A DNA stretch of 64,000 nucleotides from Bradyrhizobium ottawaense (GCF_002278135.3 NZ_CP029425.2:4378001-4442000), one strand, 5' to 3'; numbered from the stretch's first letter, positions 39,698 to 48,254 are shown. Program-made: numbers and translations. The notes: a model not told the origin generated them from the letters alone.

Positions 39698-40477
39698 TCA
39701 GCGGCCACCGCGCGAGACCCGCTCGATTTCGGCCTTCACGATGCGTTCAACGAGCCCCGGCAAATTGTCGTCGAGCCAGGATTTCAGCATCGGACGCAGC
39801 ATCTCCTTGACCAGATCCTCCAGCGTCCGTGCATTGCTGCTGAGCACCGTATGGGCCAGGGAGTTGAAGGCGGATTCGACCGCCGAGACCGTCGACTGCG
39901 CGAGCATGGGCTGCTGCGGCGGCAGCGGCGGGGCATCGAAGTCCACCGGCGCGTAGGACGGCGGCGGGGTCGGACGCGGCGGCGGCGATTCGGCGAATTC
40001 GAGGTCGTCGCGCGGCTCGACCTTGCGGAAGCTCGGCGGCGGCGGAGGCGGCGTCGGGTCCATCGCCATCTCGTCGGTCAATTCGAGCACGTCGGGCTCA
40101 GGCTCGGGCTCCGGCTCAGGCTCGCGGACCTCCGGCGCAGGTGTTGCCGCATCGAGCCCCGCCAGCAGCGCGTCGATATCGTCCTGGTTATTGGATGCAT
40201 CCGCCGCAGGTGCAGGCGGTGGGGCCGGTGCTGGCTTTGCGGCAGGGGGTGGCGCGGGTTTTTCAGCGGCAGGCTTGGCAGGGGCAACCTTGGAGGGCGG
40301 AATGTCGTTCATCGCCTGCGGCTTGGGTGCGGGCGCAGCAGGAGCTGGCGCCGGCTTTGCAGCCTCAGCCGGCGGCGGCTTGGCCTCATCGTCGGCAATG
40401 ATGCGCCGGATCGAGGCCAGAATCTCCTCCATCGAGGGTTCTGTGACCTTTGCAGGCTGCGTCATCTCCGACTCCAC
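39698..40477 (-). CDS. popZ: polar organising protein PopZ (DUF2497)
   Basis: A 259-residue scaffold with three zones as in Caulobacter PopZ: an N-terminal helix (SMEEILASIRRIIADDEAK), a long Pro/Ala/Glu-rich disordered centre with an EPEPEPEPEP tract, and the C-terminal oligomerisation helices (NARTLEDLVKEMLRPMLKSW and later helices). PopZ condenses at the cell pole and tethers chromosome and polarity factors. The order tolC-popZ-valS is typical of alphaproteobacteria. Confidence 0.93.
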   Translation of the reverse strand: MESEMTQPAKVTEPSMEEILASIRRIIADDEAKPPPAEAAKPAPAPAAPAPKPQAMNDIPPSKVAPAKPAAEKPAPPPAAKPAPAPPPAPAADASNNQDDIDALLAGLDAATPAPEVREPEPEPEPEPDVLELTDEMAMDPTPPPPPPSFRKVEPRDDLEFAESPPPRPTPPPSYAPVDFDAPPLPPQQPMLAQSTVSAVESAFNSLAHTVLSSNARTLEDLVKEMLRPMLKSWLDDNLPGLVERIVKAEIERVSRGGR

Positions 40478-40768
40478 ATCATCAACGCCCTCGCATGCGT
40501 TGTTTTACACCAAGCACGACAGGATTGGCCGGTTCCGGATGGGTGGCCCGACATTTTCGTCGCGGCAGCCCGACTTGTCCCCAGATCACGGCTCAACGTG
40601 CAGCGGTGCGCCCCTGCCCCCGGCACTCAAGCTTTACGCATACGGCATCACTGCGAGGCGAATCGACCCGCATCGTCTTGGAAAGGCTATGTCAGGGATT
40701 TTGGTGATTGCAAGCAAAGCGCCGGTCGGCCTCGGCAATTCACGAAGCCGACCGGACGAGTACGGGAA

Positions 40769-42172
40769 TCAGCGCCCGTCAGGCGTACGCACGCCGGCCC
40801 AGCTATCGCGGACCTGATGGTAGTGAACGCTGGGATCATAAACCGTCGTCCCAAGGCCGAGGACCTGCGGCGCCAGACGGCCGACGGCGGCGAGGACGTT
40901 GTACGATGCGACGACACGGTCGTGCTGCGCGGTCACGAGCGCGACGCGCGCATTGACCAGCGCTTGCTGCGCGTTGAGCACGTCGAGCGTGGTGCGCTGA
41001 CCGGCCTTTGCCTCTTCACGCACGCCGTTCAGCGCGATCTCGGACGCCGTCACCTGCGCTTGCGCCGATTGCACCTGCGCCTTGCCGGCCTGCAGCGAAC
41101 CCCACCACTGCACGACGGTCGCGCGGGTCTGATCCCGCGTGTTTTCGAGGTTGAGACGTTGCTGCGCCAGGTTTTCCTTGGACTGGCGGATCAGCGAATA
41201 TTCGGAACCACCCTGATAGATCGGCACCGAGATCTGCGCGAGCGCGGAAGCGCTGAGCGAGCGGTACTGAATCAAAGATTGTTCGTAGGCCTGGGTCACG
41301 CCCGCCTGCAGGGTGACCGTGGGCAGCAGAGCGCCCTCGGCAACCTTGACCTGCAAGAAATTGACGTCAATGCCGAACATCGCGGCCGTGACGTTCGGAT
41401 GCTCGACGAGGCCGAGCTCGACCGCGGCAGCGAGCGTCGCAGGCAGGAAGCGATCCACCGGCGAGCCGGGTGCCAGATTCGTCGGCTCGTTGCCGATGAT
41501 GCGACGGAAGTTCGCGCGCGTCGTGGTGAGATTTGCTTCCGCGGTCAGGGCCTGCGTCCTGCCAGCCGCCAGCTGTGCTTCCGATTGCGCAACGTCGGTG
41601 CGCGTCACCTCGCCGACATTGAAGCGATCACGGGTCTGCTTGAGCGTCTGCTCGAGCACGCGCACGTTGCTGCGCTGGACTTCGAGCGTCGCCGCGTCGC
41701 GCAGATAGTCCATGTAGGTCGTGGCGGCCTGGAGCAGCACGGTTTGATCGAGGCTGCGCAACGCTTCGCGGGAGCCGGAAACCTGACTCTCCGCGGCGCG
41801 CGTTCTGTTGGCGGTCTGGTTGCCGTTGTAGAGCGTCTGGGTGGCAGTCAGTCCCACGCTTCGGGGATAGCCCTTACCGTTAATCGGATCGCTGTTGGTG
41901 GCACTTTTGAAGTCCGAGTACTGAATGCCCCCGCTCGCCGTCAGCGAGACCTTCGGGCGATATCCCGACAGCGCCTGCGGCACGTTTTCATCGGTCGAGC
42001 GCACCTGGGCGCGCTGTGCGTTGAGCTGCGGATTGTTCTGATAGGCGCGCACCAGCGCGGACTCGATCGTGTCCGCCAAGGCAGGCGTCGGCCCGGCAAG
42101 CGCGAGCAGCAGGACCGAAACCGCAGCTCCGGTGAAGAGCTTCACCCCATGCATCCCAAAAATTCCGTTCAT
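40769..42172 (-). CDS. tolC: TolC-family outer-membrane efflux protein
   Basis: A 467-residue trimeric channel protein for type I secretion and drug efflux. The start at 42172 gives a signal peptide MNGIFGMHGVKLFTGAAVSV... ending ALAD; an earlier in-frame start would extend through the promoter region. Two OEP repeats are seen, with typical helices (VYDxLAAVGR-like VASYNVLAAVGRL at the end). It lies between pcm and popZ. A perfect hairpin palindrome lies 92 bp upstream. Confidence 0.95.
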   Translation of the reverse strand: MNGIFGMHGVKLFTGAAVSVLLLALAGPTPALADTIESALVRAYQNNPQLNAQRAQVRSTDENVPQALSGYRPKVSLTASGGIQYSDFKSATNSDPINGKGYPRSVGLTATQTLYNGNQTANRTRAAESQVSGSREALRSLDQTVLLQAATTYMDYLRDAATLEVQRSNVRVLEQTLKQTRDRFNVGEVTRTDVAQSEAQLAAGRTQALTAEANLTTTRANFRRIIGNEPTNLAPGSPVDRFLPATLAAAVELGLVEHPNVTAAMFGIDVNFLQVKVAEGALLPTVTLQAGVTQAYEQSLIQYRSLSASALAQISVPIYQGGSEYSLIRQSKENLAQQRLNLENTRDQTRATVVQWWGSLQAGKAQVQSAQAQVTASEIALNGVREEAKAGQRTTLDVLNAQQALVNARVALVTAQHDRVVASYNVLAAVGRLAPQVLGLGTTVYDPSVHYHQVRDSWAGVRTPDGR

Positions 42173-42263
42173 TCTAACGCCCGGCTCGTGCCCGCGAGCT
42201 GGGTTACCGTCTACGAGTGGAGTCGTTGCCCCGCCGCAACATAAGACGCGGTCAAGCGCGACG

Positions 42264-42283
42264 GAACTACCTGAGGGTAGTTC
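42264..42283. promoter_or_regulatory. perfect palindrome upstream of tolC
   Basis: GAACTACC-TGAG-GGTAGTTC, 8-bp perfect arms, between pcm and tolC. It may be an operator for tolC, or form a hairpin at the end of the pcm transcript (no T-run follows). Confidence 0.5.
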
Positions 42284-42358
42284 TCGGTGGAAACTCTTCA
42301 CGTGCAGCATCCCGGCCACACTTCTGATTCAGAACGGGATTTTATCGCGTTTTGGGCG

Positions 42359-43012
42359 TCAGAAGACGAAGGCGGCCGCCCGCTCCAGCCCGGGAAGGAC
42401 CGGAGCGGCAGCGTCGAACAGGGCCCGATGGCCGAATTCACCATGGGTATGGGTCACGATTATGGCGCGCGGCGGCCTGGATTCGGCCGACACCCCCACC
42501 AGACGCCCGCCCTCCTTCAGCTGCCCGAGCAGCGCTTCCGGGGTCACCTCAGTCGCGCCATTGAGGATGATCACGTCATAGGGAGCGGCGCACGGATCGC
42601 CGTCGGCGCAGGCCGCAGCCTTGCAGGTGACGTTGGCAAGGTTCAGGGCGGCCTTGGCTTTCGCGGCCAAAGCCGAATCGCATTCGGTGGCGGTGACCTG
42701 GCCGGCCAGCTTGGCGGTCAGCGCGGCGAGGTAACCCGTGGCGCAACCGACCACCAGCACGTTGTCGCCCTCGCCGATCTCGGCGGCCTGGAGCAGCTTG
42801 CCGGTCAGCTGCGGCTTGATCAGGAACCGCTTGGCAGCGCCTTCGCTCACGTCGAGATCGAGATCGAGATAGGCCAGCGCCTGCCGGTCGGCCGGCACGA
42901 AGGCCTCGCGTGGAACCGTGAGCATGGCATCGAGAACACGACGATCGGTGACGTCATTGGTGCGCACCTGGCCATCGACCATTTTGAGGCGCGCGGTCGA
43001 GAAACCGGACAT
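42359..43012 (-). CDS. protein-L-isoaspartate O-methyltransferase-like protein
   Basis: A 217-residue PCMT-family protein (MVDGQVRTNDVTDRRVLDAM and FVPADRQALAYLD at the N-terminus). The SAM loop reads VLVVGCATGYLAALTAKLAG, where classical PCMT has a VGTGSGY; this divergence is usual for the alphaproteobacterial copy found next to tolC. Whether it still repairs isoaspartate is unclear. The start at 43012 (MSGFSTARLK) gives the family length. Confidence 0.88.
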   Translation of the reverse strand: MSGFSTARLKMVDGQVRTNDVTDRRVLDAMLTVPREAFVPADRQALAYLDLDLDVSEGAAKRFLIKPQLTGKLLQAAEIGEGDNVLVVGCATGYLAALTAKLAGQVTATECDSALAAKAKAALNLANVTCKAAACADGDPCAAPYDVIILNGATEVTPEALLGQLKEGGRLVGVSAESRPPRAIIVTHTHGEFGHRALFDAAAPVLPGLERAAAFVF

Positions 43013-43149
43013 TTGCGGACCCTGCAAGGCGGACGATGCCGCGGACGAAATTCGCGGCATCTTTGGAGCATGCACGGCCAAAACGCAACACGGCCGTTAG
43101 CCTGCGCAGCTAGGGCATCCGCATGTTACCGCATCAGGGTCGGGACGGA

Positions 43150-43323
43150 TTATTCGATGGCCACCGCGAGGCGGCCGATGAGAGCGGCGACTTCGTCCAG
43201 CCGCGCCGAATCGGGCGTCTCGACCGCACGCGCCAGACAGGCGAGGCATTCGTCGTCGCTGAGCTCGGGAATGTCGGCCGGCAGAATCGAGGGGGCCATA
43301 TGGTCGACCTGGATGTCTGGCAT
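43150..43323 (-). CDS. 57-residue hypothetical protein
   Basis: MPDIQVDHMAPSILPADIPE... is acidic, with helical C-terminus (SARLDEVAALIGRLAVAIE) and a CLAC pair. A GGAG lies 10 nt upstream of the ATG at 43323. It could be extended to 43419 but the extension lacks a better start. No family recognised. Confidence 0.5.
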   Translation of the reverse strand: MPDIQVDHMAPSILPADIPELSDDECLACLARAVETPDSARLDEVAALIGRLAVAIE

Positions 43324-43537
43324 GGGAATCAGCTCCGTTGAGATCCGGCAAACCCGAGGCTCGATTTCAATTGAGTCGATTTGGCGCCACCCGCATGGCG
43401 TGACGGCGCCCGTGCACACATCTGCTTGAGGATGATTCCGGGCAAGAATCTATGGATGTGCGGCTCAGAGAGCAAGACAACGACGTCGCGCGCTACATGA
43501 GGGCGCGGCCATAAATCATTGAATCTGCGGCAGAATT

Positions 43538-43612
43538 TGGCTCCCCGGGCTGGATTCGAACCAGCGACCATCCGATTAACAGTCGGATGCTCTACCGCTG
43601 AGCTACCGAGGA
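43538..43612 (-). tRNA. tRNA-Asn (GTT)
   Basis: On the minus strand a full cloverleaf of 75 nt: acceptor TCCTCGG pairing with CCGGGGA, D-arm GCTC/GAGC, anticodon stem TCCGA/TCGGA with loop CTGTTAA (anticodon GTT), TTCGAAT in the T-loop, and an encoded CCA. Confidence 0.96.
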
Positions 43613-43748
43613 AAAGGCGAACCAGTCGTTCGCGCGCGGCTGCGTATAACAAAGCCGCTTGCGCTTGCAAAGGACGAATTCGTCATCATCCGCAATGCGC
43701 CGGAGGAAGGCTGGGACGCCCCCTCCTCCGGGCCGTGTCGGCCAAACG

Positions 43749-44117
43749 CTACTCGGCGAGGAACGAGGTGGTCTTGGTGCCGGGATCGTAGCGCAGCCGA
43801 AGCGCGGTCATCTTGCAGAGGTTGACGTTTTTCCAGAGCACGGCTTCGTCGTAGTTCTGCCAGTCGACGCGGATGTTCCAGACGCAGCCCTCGTCGTCCT
43901 CGTCGAACTCGACATAGGTGCTGGCCTGGTTCTGCAAAACCTTCTCGAGTTCATTGTCCCATTCGTCCAGGCCATCGTCCGGCGCGTTGAAGCCCAGGAA
44001 TTTGATGGCATAGCCGGTCTCGTTGACGACGGTGACGTTGCGGGCATCGGCCGCGAACGAGGGCATGGCGGCGATCGAAAGGCCGATCGCGATCAGTCCA
44101 GACAGAAAATATTTCAT
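43749..44117 (-). CDS. secreted hypothetical protein, 122 residues
   Basis: A signal peptide (MKYFLSGLIAIGLSIAAMPSFAAD) precedes a ~100-residue domain: NVTVVNETGYAIKFLGFNAPDD, then an acidic helix and EGCVWNIRVDWQNYDEAVLW. The pattern NVTVVNxTG...Y resembles small periplasmic beta-sandwich proteins common as orphans in Bradyrhizobium. Two Cys could form a disulphide. Function unknown; it stands alone between tRNA-Asn and the flotillin operon. Confidence 0.8.
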   Translation of the reverse strand: MKYFLSGLIAIGLSIAAMPSFAADARNVTVVNETGYAIKFLGFNAPDDGLDEWDNELEKVLQNQASTYVEFDEDDEGCVWNIRVDWQNYDEAVLWKNVNLCKMTALRLRYDPGTKTTSFLAE

Positions 44118-44323
44118 ATGAAATTCCCCGATCGAAACAGGCTTCAGCGCCTGGCGTCGATCGGCGCAGGCGCCGCGGCAACCAATGTCGTTGCCTTGGA
44201 AGGTTCGTCCGGAGTGCGATCGAAAGGTTCAAGACGATCGATCGTCACTCCGGCACGTTGCGCGACGCGAGACGCGCTCAGCCTGTTTATCGATTCGAAT
44301 TCTCCGCAGCAATGAACGGGCAT

Positions 44324-46018
44324 TCATAGATCGGCGGTGTTCGTCTTCTCCGGTGCCGGAGCCGGCACGGCGGCGCCGTTGCTCTTCCCCGTCACGGCGC
44401 CGACCAGCGCCTTCACGGGATCGTCGTCGGGCGCAAAGCCGCTCTGGCGCAGGATCTCGTCGATCATCGGACGCAGCGCATGCACCTTGAGGAGTTCGCC
44501 GGCGAGTCCCTCGCCGAAGCCGACATTGCCTCCACCGGCGCCGTTGCCGCCGAAGGCGCCGCCGGTGTGCAGGATACGGACGTCCTTGAGGTTGGCGATC
44601 GGCTTGACCATCTCGGCCAGCGCCGACGGCATCGTCTCGATCCGCTTCTTGGCGATCTCGAAGTCGATGACGTTGCTGCCGAGCTTGTTCTGCGCCTCGT
44701 TCTTCATGGTGATGACGGCAGCTTCCGCCTCACCGATGTTGCGCACGCCGACGGCCTTGATCTTGTTGGACTCGGCTTCGGCCGTGGCCAGCGTCTTCAC
44801 GGCCTCGGCGCGATCGAGCGAGGCCTTCTTCTCGGCTTCGGCCGCGACGATCAGCTCCGTCGATTTGCGCTCGGCCTCGGTCCGCGCGGCCAGCACCTGG
44901 GTGAGACGGGCGCGATCGGCGACCTCGACCGCGCGTGCGGTCACGACTTTTTCCTCCGCGGAGACCGCGATCGCTTCGGCGGTCTTGGCCTCGGCGACGG
45001 CTTCAGAGGTCTGCTTGCTCTTGGAGGCGATCTGGATCTCGTTCTCCTGCGTCGCGATCTGGATCTCGCGCTGGGCGTCGGTCTTGCGCTTGTTGATCGC
45101 CAGATCCGATTCGATCACCGCGGTTTCCTTGACCTGCTTGGCGCCGGCTTCCTTCTCGGCAACGGCACGGTCGGTATCGATGCGGGCATTCTCCTCGGTG
45201 AGGCGCGCGGTCTGCGTCGCGGTTGCGACCTCGGCGCGGGTGCTCGCGGTCTTGTTGGCGATGTCGCGCTCCTGCGACAGCTCGGCTTCCTTCTTGGTGC
45301 GCTCGATGCCGAGGGTCTGCTGCCGCGCCTCGAGGTCCTTCTGGGCGATCGCCACCTCGTTGTCGCGCACGATGGCGTTGCGGTCGCGCCGGCGCGTCTC
45401 GGTGACGGTCTTGAGCTGGGTGAGACCTTCGGCGTCGAAGAAGTTCTCCGGGTTGAAGAACTTGACGTCGGTCTGGTCGAGTTTTGTGAGCGACACGGAT
45501 TCGAGCTCGAGGCCGTTCGACTTGACGTCGGACTCGACCGTGGCCTGCACGTGCTTGACGAAATCGCTGCGCTTTTCCTGCAGCTCCAAAATGGACATGG
45601 TCGCCGCCACCGAGCGCAGGCCGTCGACGAATTTGGCCTCGACCTGGTTGCGCAGGGCTTCGGCGTCATTGGTCAGTGCGCCCAGCGTCTGGCTCGCAAG
45701 CGCGATACTCTCATCGTCGGGGCGGACGCGCACGTAGAATTCGGCGACGATGTCGACGCGCAGCCGGTCCTTGGTGATGAGGGATTCCCGCTCCTTGCGT
45801 TCCACGGTGAGCCGCAGCGTCTTCAGATTGACGCTGGCATAGGAGTGGAAGATCGGCAGGATCATGGCGCCGCCGTCGAGCACCACCTTCTTGCCGCCGA
45901 GGCCGGTGCGCACGAAAGCCTCGTCGCGGGTGGCGCGCTTGTAGAGGATGGTGAAGACGATCCCCAGGACGACGATCAGCGCGACGCCGATCATGGCCGG
46001 GACTGCGATGTCGAACAT
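44324..46018 (-). CDS. flotillin-like SPFH protein (YqiK family)
   Basis: A 564-residue protein with an N-terminal membrane hairpin/helix (PAMIGVALIVVLGIVFTILY), an SPFH domain (about 35-200) and a long Ala/Glu-rich coiled coil (EAEKKASLDRAEAVKTLA and similar, about 220-450), then a Gly-rich flotillin tail (GGAFGGNGAGGGNVGFG). Flotillins scaffold membrane microdomains and affect fluidity. It is the last gene of a minus-strand operon with a YqiJ-like protein (22 bp upstream) and a PspA-type protein, which fits a membrane-stress unit. Confidence 0.92.
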   Translation of the reverse strand: MFDIAVPAMIGVALIVVLGIVFTILYKRATRDEAFVRTGLGGKKVVLDGGAMILPIFHSYASVNLKTLRLTVERKERESLITKDRLRVDIVAEFYVRVRPDDESIALASQTLGALTNDAEALRNQVEAKFVDGLRSVAATMSILELQEKRSDFVKHVQATVESDVKSNGLELESVSLTKLDQTDVKFFNPENFFDAEGLTQLKTVTETRRRDRNAIVRDNEVAIAQKDLEARQQTLGIERTKKEAELSQERDIANKTASTRAEVATATQTARLTEENARIDTDRAVAEKEAGAKQVKETAVIESDLAINKRKTDAQREIQIATQENEIQIASKSKQTSEAVAEAKTAEAIAVSAEEKVVTARAVEVADRARLTQVLAARTEAERKSTELIVAAEAEKKASLDRAEAVKTLATAEAESNKIKAVGVRNIGEAEAAVITMKNEAQNKLGSNVIDFEIAKKRIETMPSALAEMVKPIANLKDVRILHTGGAFGGNGAGGGNVGFGEGLAGELLKVHALRPMIDEILRQSGFAPDDDPVKALVGAVTGKSNGAAVPAPAPEKTNTADL

Positions 46019-46040
46019 GATGTTCTCCGATGATGACTTG

Positions 46041-46700
46041 CTAGCTGTTTAGAGTGGGCTTGGAAGGTTTGAGTTCATCGTCGGCCTTGACCGCCACGAA
46101 GCGGGTGCCGTCGCGGTCGACCAGCAGGACCATGGTTCCCTGTGGCAGGGGCGATGACGCCGGCGCCGCAACCGCCCAGACGAAATGGCGGTTGCCGTGG
46201 ACGTCGGCGACGCTGACTCGGCCGGGCGGCCCCTGGTCGAGCGGGCCGATGACGACCTCACCGATGCGGCCGACGAGATCCCCGAGGCCAACGGCATAGC
46301 TTTCATCCCTGGGAATGGCCCGCGCGATCGCCCTGCTGGCAGCGCGGACCAGCGGAACCGAGACCGCGACGGCCCCGACCGAGGCGAGCGTTGCCGGCAA
46401 GGGCCCCGCAACCATTCGCGCGATGTCCTGGATCAGGAAGCCGGTGATGGAGAAGGCGCCGAGCAGCAGCAGCAGGAAGATCAGAAGCGGCACGCCGCCG
46501 ACATTGATCCAGGAAATGGCGTTGATCACGCCATTGTCGCTGGGGTGAGCGAAATCGATGTTGGTGCCGAGCATTTCGCTCAGGGAAGCCCCGACCAGCA
46601 TCGAGACCACTTCGATCGAGCCGACGATGAGGATCATGGCCGCCGCGATCGCGAACGGCCTGACCTCCGGCGACATGACGTGTTCGAGCAGAGCGCTCAT
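46041..46700 (-). CDS. YqiJ-like inner-membrane protein with OB-fold (NfeD-related)
   Basis: The 219-residue product has an N-terminal helix (FAIAAAMILIVGSIEVVSMLVG), two more helices (GGVPLLIFLLLLLGAFSITGF and LPATLASVGAVAVSVPLV) and a C-terminal small beta-barrel (about residues 140-205: GLGDLVGRIGEVVIGPLDQG ... MVLLVDRDGTRFVAVKAD). NfeD/YqiJ proteins pair with SPFH proteins, as here. It lies 10 bp after the PspA-type gene. Confidence 0.88.
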   Translation of the reverse strand: MSALLEHVMSPEVRPFAIAAAMILIVGSIEVVSMLVGASLSEMLGTNIDFAHPSDNGVINAISWINVGGVPLLIFLLLLLGAFSITGFLIQDIARMVAGPLPATLASVGAVAVSVPLVRAASRAIARAIPRDESYAVGLGDLVGRIGEVVIGPLDQGPPGRVSVADVHGNRHFVWAVAAPASSPLPQGTMVLLVDRDGTRFVAVKADDELKPSKPTLNS

Positions 46701-46710
46701 GACACGGTAC

Positions 46711-47865
46711 TCAGGAGCGCGACTTCAATCGCGCGAGCCTCGCCGCAATTTCCTTGTCGCGATGCAGCGTGCTGAGCTCGTCGATGTCGCTCGAATAGGG
46801 AATACCCGGCGGCACGCCGGTGGCGCGTGCCACCGCCCTGCCCGCCCGCAACGCCTTCGCTGCCGCAGAGCCGCCGCCCTGTTTTCGGGATGACGTCGAG
46901 GCCTGATGGTTTGCCGCCGCCTCGCTCTTTTCGAGATCGGCACGGCGCTGCTCGGCGTCCTGGAGCGCAGACAGCACCGCGCGCAGCGAGGTGATGCATT
47001 GCTCGATCTTCTCGTTGTTCTCGTCGATGGCCCGGGAGAGCACATCGAACTGCGCCTCCAGATCCATCTGCCGCGCGATGCCGGCGCGGGCGAGATCGTC
47101 GCGGCTGTCAGCGATCGCGCCCTCGATCTTGGGGGCGAGATCGGCCATCTCACGTTCGATCTCGGTACGGCGCGCGTTGAGGCGATACTCCTCGGCACGC
47201 GCAGCGGCCAGCCCGTCGCGCGCTTCGCTCTCGGCCCGCTCGATCTCGCGGATGGCCTGCCCGACCACTTTCAGCTTGTTCTTGCCTTCCGCCTGCTCGA
47301 TCGCGTCATAGGCGATCCCGGCGATCAGGCGCCCGACCCGGGACAGGAAGTTTTCGGGAGCGGCAGCGATGGTATCCATGGCGTTCTCCTCCTCTGGCAG
47401 ATTGTTCGGCGTGACGCCGTAGTGAACTTCAAAGCCGTCGTCGGTGCGGATGAGGCGCGCGGGCACGCTTTGCCCCCAGCCCTCGGCATAGCCGGCATAG
47501 TCGAAGGGCACGCTGAAGCGTCCCTCGACGGTCGCAATCGAGATGGTGGCCGGCCCCTTGATCTTGGCGAGCTTGTCGTCGAGCGGCAGACGGCGGCCCT
47601 GTGCCGCGCGATACTCGGCGCGGTCACGCAGGCCCAGCGTCACCAGGCGCGAAGGCAGCGCGGTCTGTTTGCGGATCGGGTCATAGGCGTGGGCATGCAG
47701 CAGGACGACATTGGAGCCGACATTGTGGCTCCGCGCGACCTCATCGAGGATCTCCATCATGCGGTCATAAGCCCTGAACGTCGCCTCCAGCGCGGCCTTG
47801 GCGGCCGAATCAGGGGCAAGCCTGTAACGCAGCGCGGACGGCGCGTTTCGGGGCGACTGGCTCAT
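46711..47865 (-). CDS. PspA/IM30-type protein with an N-terminal TnpB (IS605 OrfB)-like extension
   Basis: The 384-residue frame from ATG 47865 has two parts. Residues about 163-300 (MDTIAAAPENFLSRVGRLIA onwards, GKNKLKVVGQAIREIERAE) form a PspA/IM30-type coiled coil that binds membranes, then a low-complexity tail. Residues 1-160 are not PspA. They read SALRYRLAPDSAAKAALEAT, LPSRLVTLGLRDRAEYRAA, then TISIATVEGRFSVPF and ARLIRTDDGFEVHYGV, in the order of the front half of TnpB proteins (N-terminal strand/helix, then the wedge barrel with GRxxxPF and xRxDGxFxL), stopping just where RuvC-I would begin. A second ATG at 47379 has an ideal ribosome site, so PspA alone may also be made. First gene of the operon with YqiJ-like and flotillin. 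Confidence 0.75.
   Translation of the reverse strand: MSQSPRNAPSALRYRLAPDSAAKAALEATFRAYDRMMEILDEVARSHNVGSNVVLLHAHAYDPIRKQTALPSRLVTLGLRDRAEYRAAQGRRLPLDDKLAKIKGPATISIATVEGRFSVPFDYAGYAEGWGQSVPARLIRTDDGFEVHYGVTPNNLPEEENAMDTIAAAPENFLSRVGRLIAGIAYDAIEQAEGKNKLKVVGQAIREIERAESEARDGLAAARAEEYRLNARRTEIEREMADLAPKIEGAIADSRDDLARAGIARQMDLEAQFDVLSRAIDENNEKIEQCITSLRAVLSALQDAEQRRADLEKSEAAANHQASTSSRKQGGGSAAAKALRAGRAVARATGVPPGIPYSSDIDELSTLHRDKEIAARLARLKSRS
47380..47394 (-). promoter_or_regulatory. internal Shine-Dalgarno site in the PspA-type gene
   Basis: GAGGAGGAG followed by a 6-nt spacer and the ATG at 47379, in frame with the longer gene (codons for EEENA-M). It is far better than anything before the 47865 ATG, which lacks a recognisable site. 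Confidence 0.6.
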
Positions 47866-47873
47866 GGAAAGCA

Positions 47874-47898
47874 CTAAAGCACCATTTTGGTGCTTTAG
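47874..47898. promoter_or_regulatory. perfect palindrome at the start of the PspA-YqiJ-flotillin operon
   Basis: CTAAAGCACC-ATTTT-GGTGCTTTAG: 10-bp perfect arms, 9 bp upstream of the ATG at 47865. It is placed as a repressor operator would be. A partial extra arm (AAAGCAC, 47868-47874) adjoins it. No regulator gene lies next door. Confidence 0.7.
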
Positions 47899-48089
47899 AA
47901 AGAGGAGGCGCAATCACGTTTCCCTGACCCTCATGCACGCTACTTATTAGTCGTTGTGCCAGGGACCCACGTTCAAGCCGGGCGTTCACCCCTAGATCAC
48001 ACCCGATCAAGACTTCTTGCACGCGCGGGTTGCAATTTGAAACGAAATGCAGGGAGGGTTCGGCAAGCCGGTTGCGGCTCGCGCAGCCT

Positions 48090-48254
48090 TCGTGTCCCGG
48101 ACAAGCTGCAGCCGTCAGCGTTGCGGCGCAGAGCCGGGCCCCGGGAAGCCGCGCACCTTGCTGATGCATGGGCCCCGGCTCTGCAGCGCACCGTCGAACC
48201 GGACAATGCTTCGCATCGCCGGGGAGACGCTGCGCAGCGTCCGGGGCACGCGAG
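48090..48254 (+). repeat. dispersed palindromic repeat, copy 3
   Basis: About 165 bp, same orientation as 3769-3936 and alike throughout, including the CATGGGCCCCGGCTCTGCAG core and GTCCGGGGCACGCGAG end. It lies in the 1.1 kb gene-free stretch before the PspA operon promoter; 47899-48089 upstream of it holds nothing else recognised. Confidence 0.85.

Noticed and set aside
34412..42244. A 7.8-kb open + strand frame spanning the region opposite lipA, valS, popZ and tolC
   Set aside because: It lies antisense to well-recognised conserved genes, is rich in Arg/His/Asp as expected for antisense GC-rich codons, and resembles no protein family.
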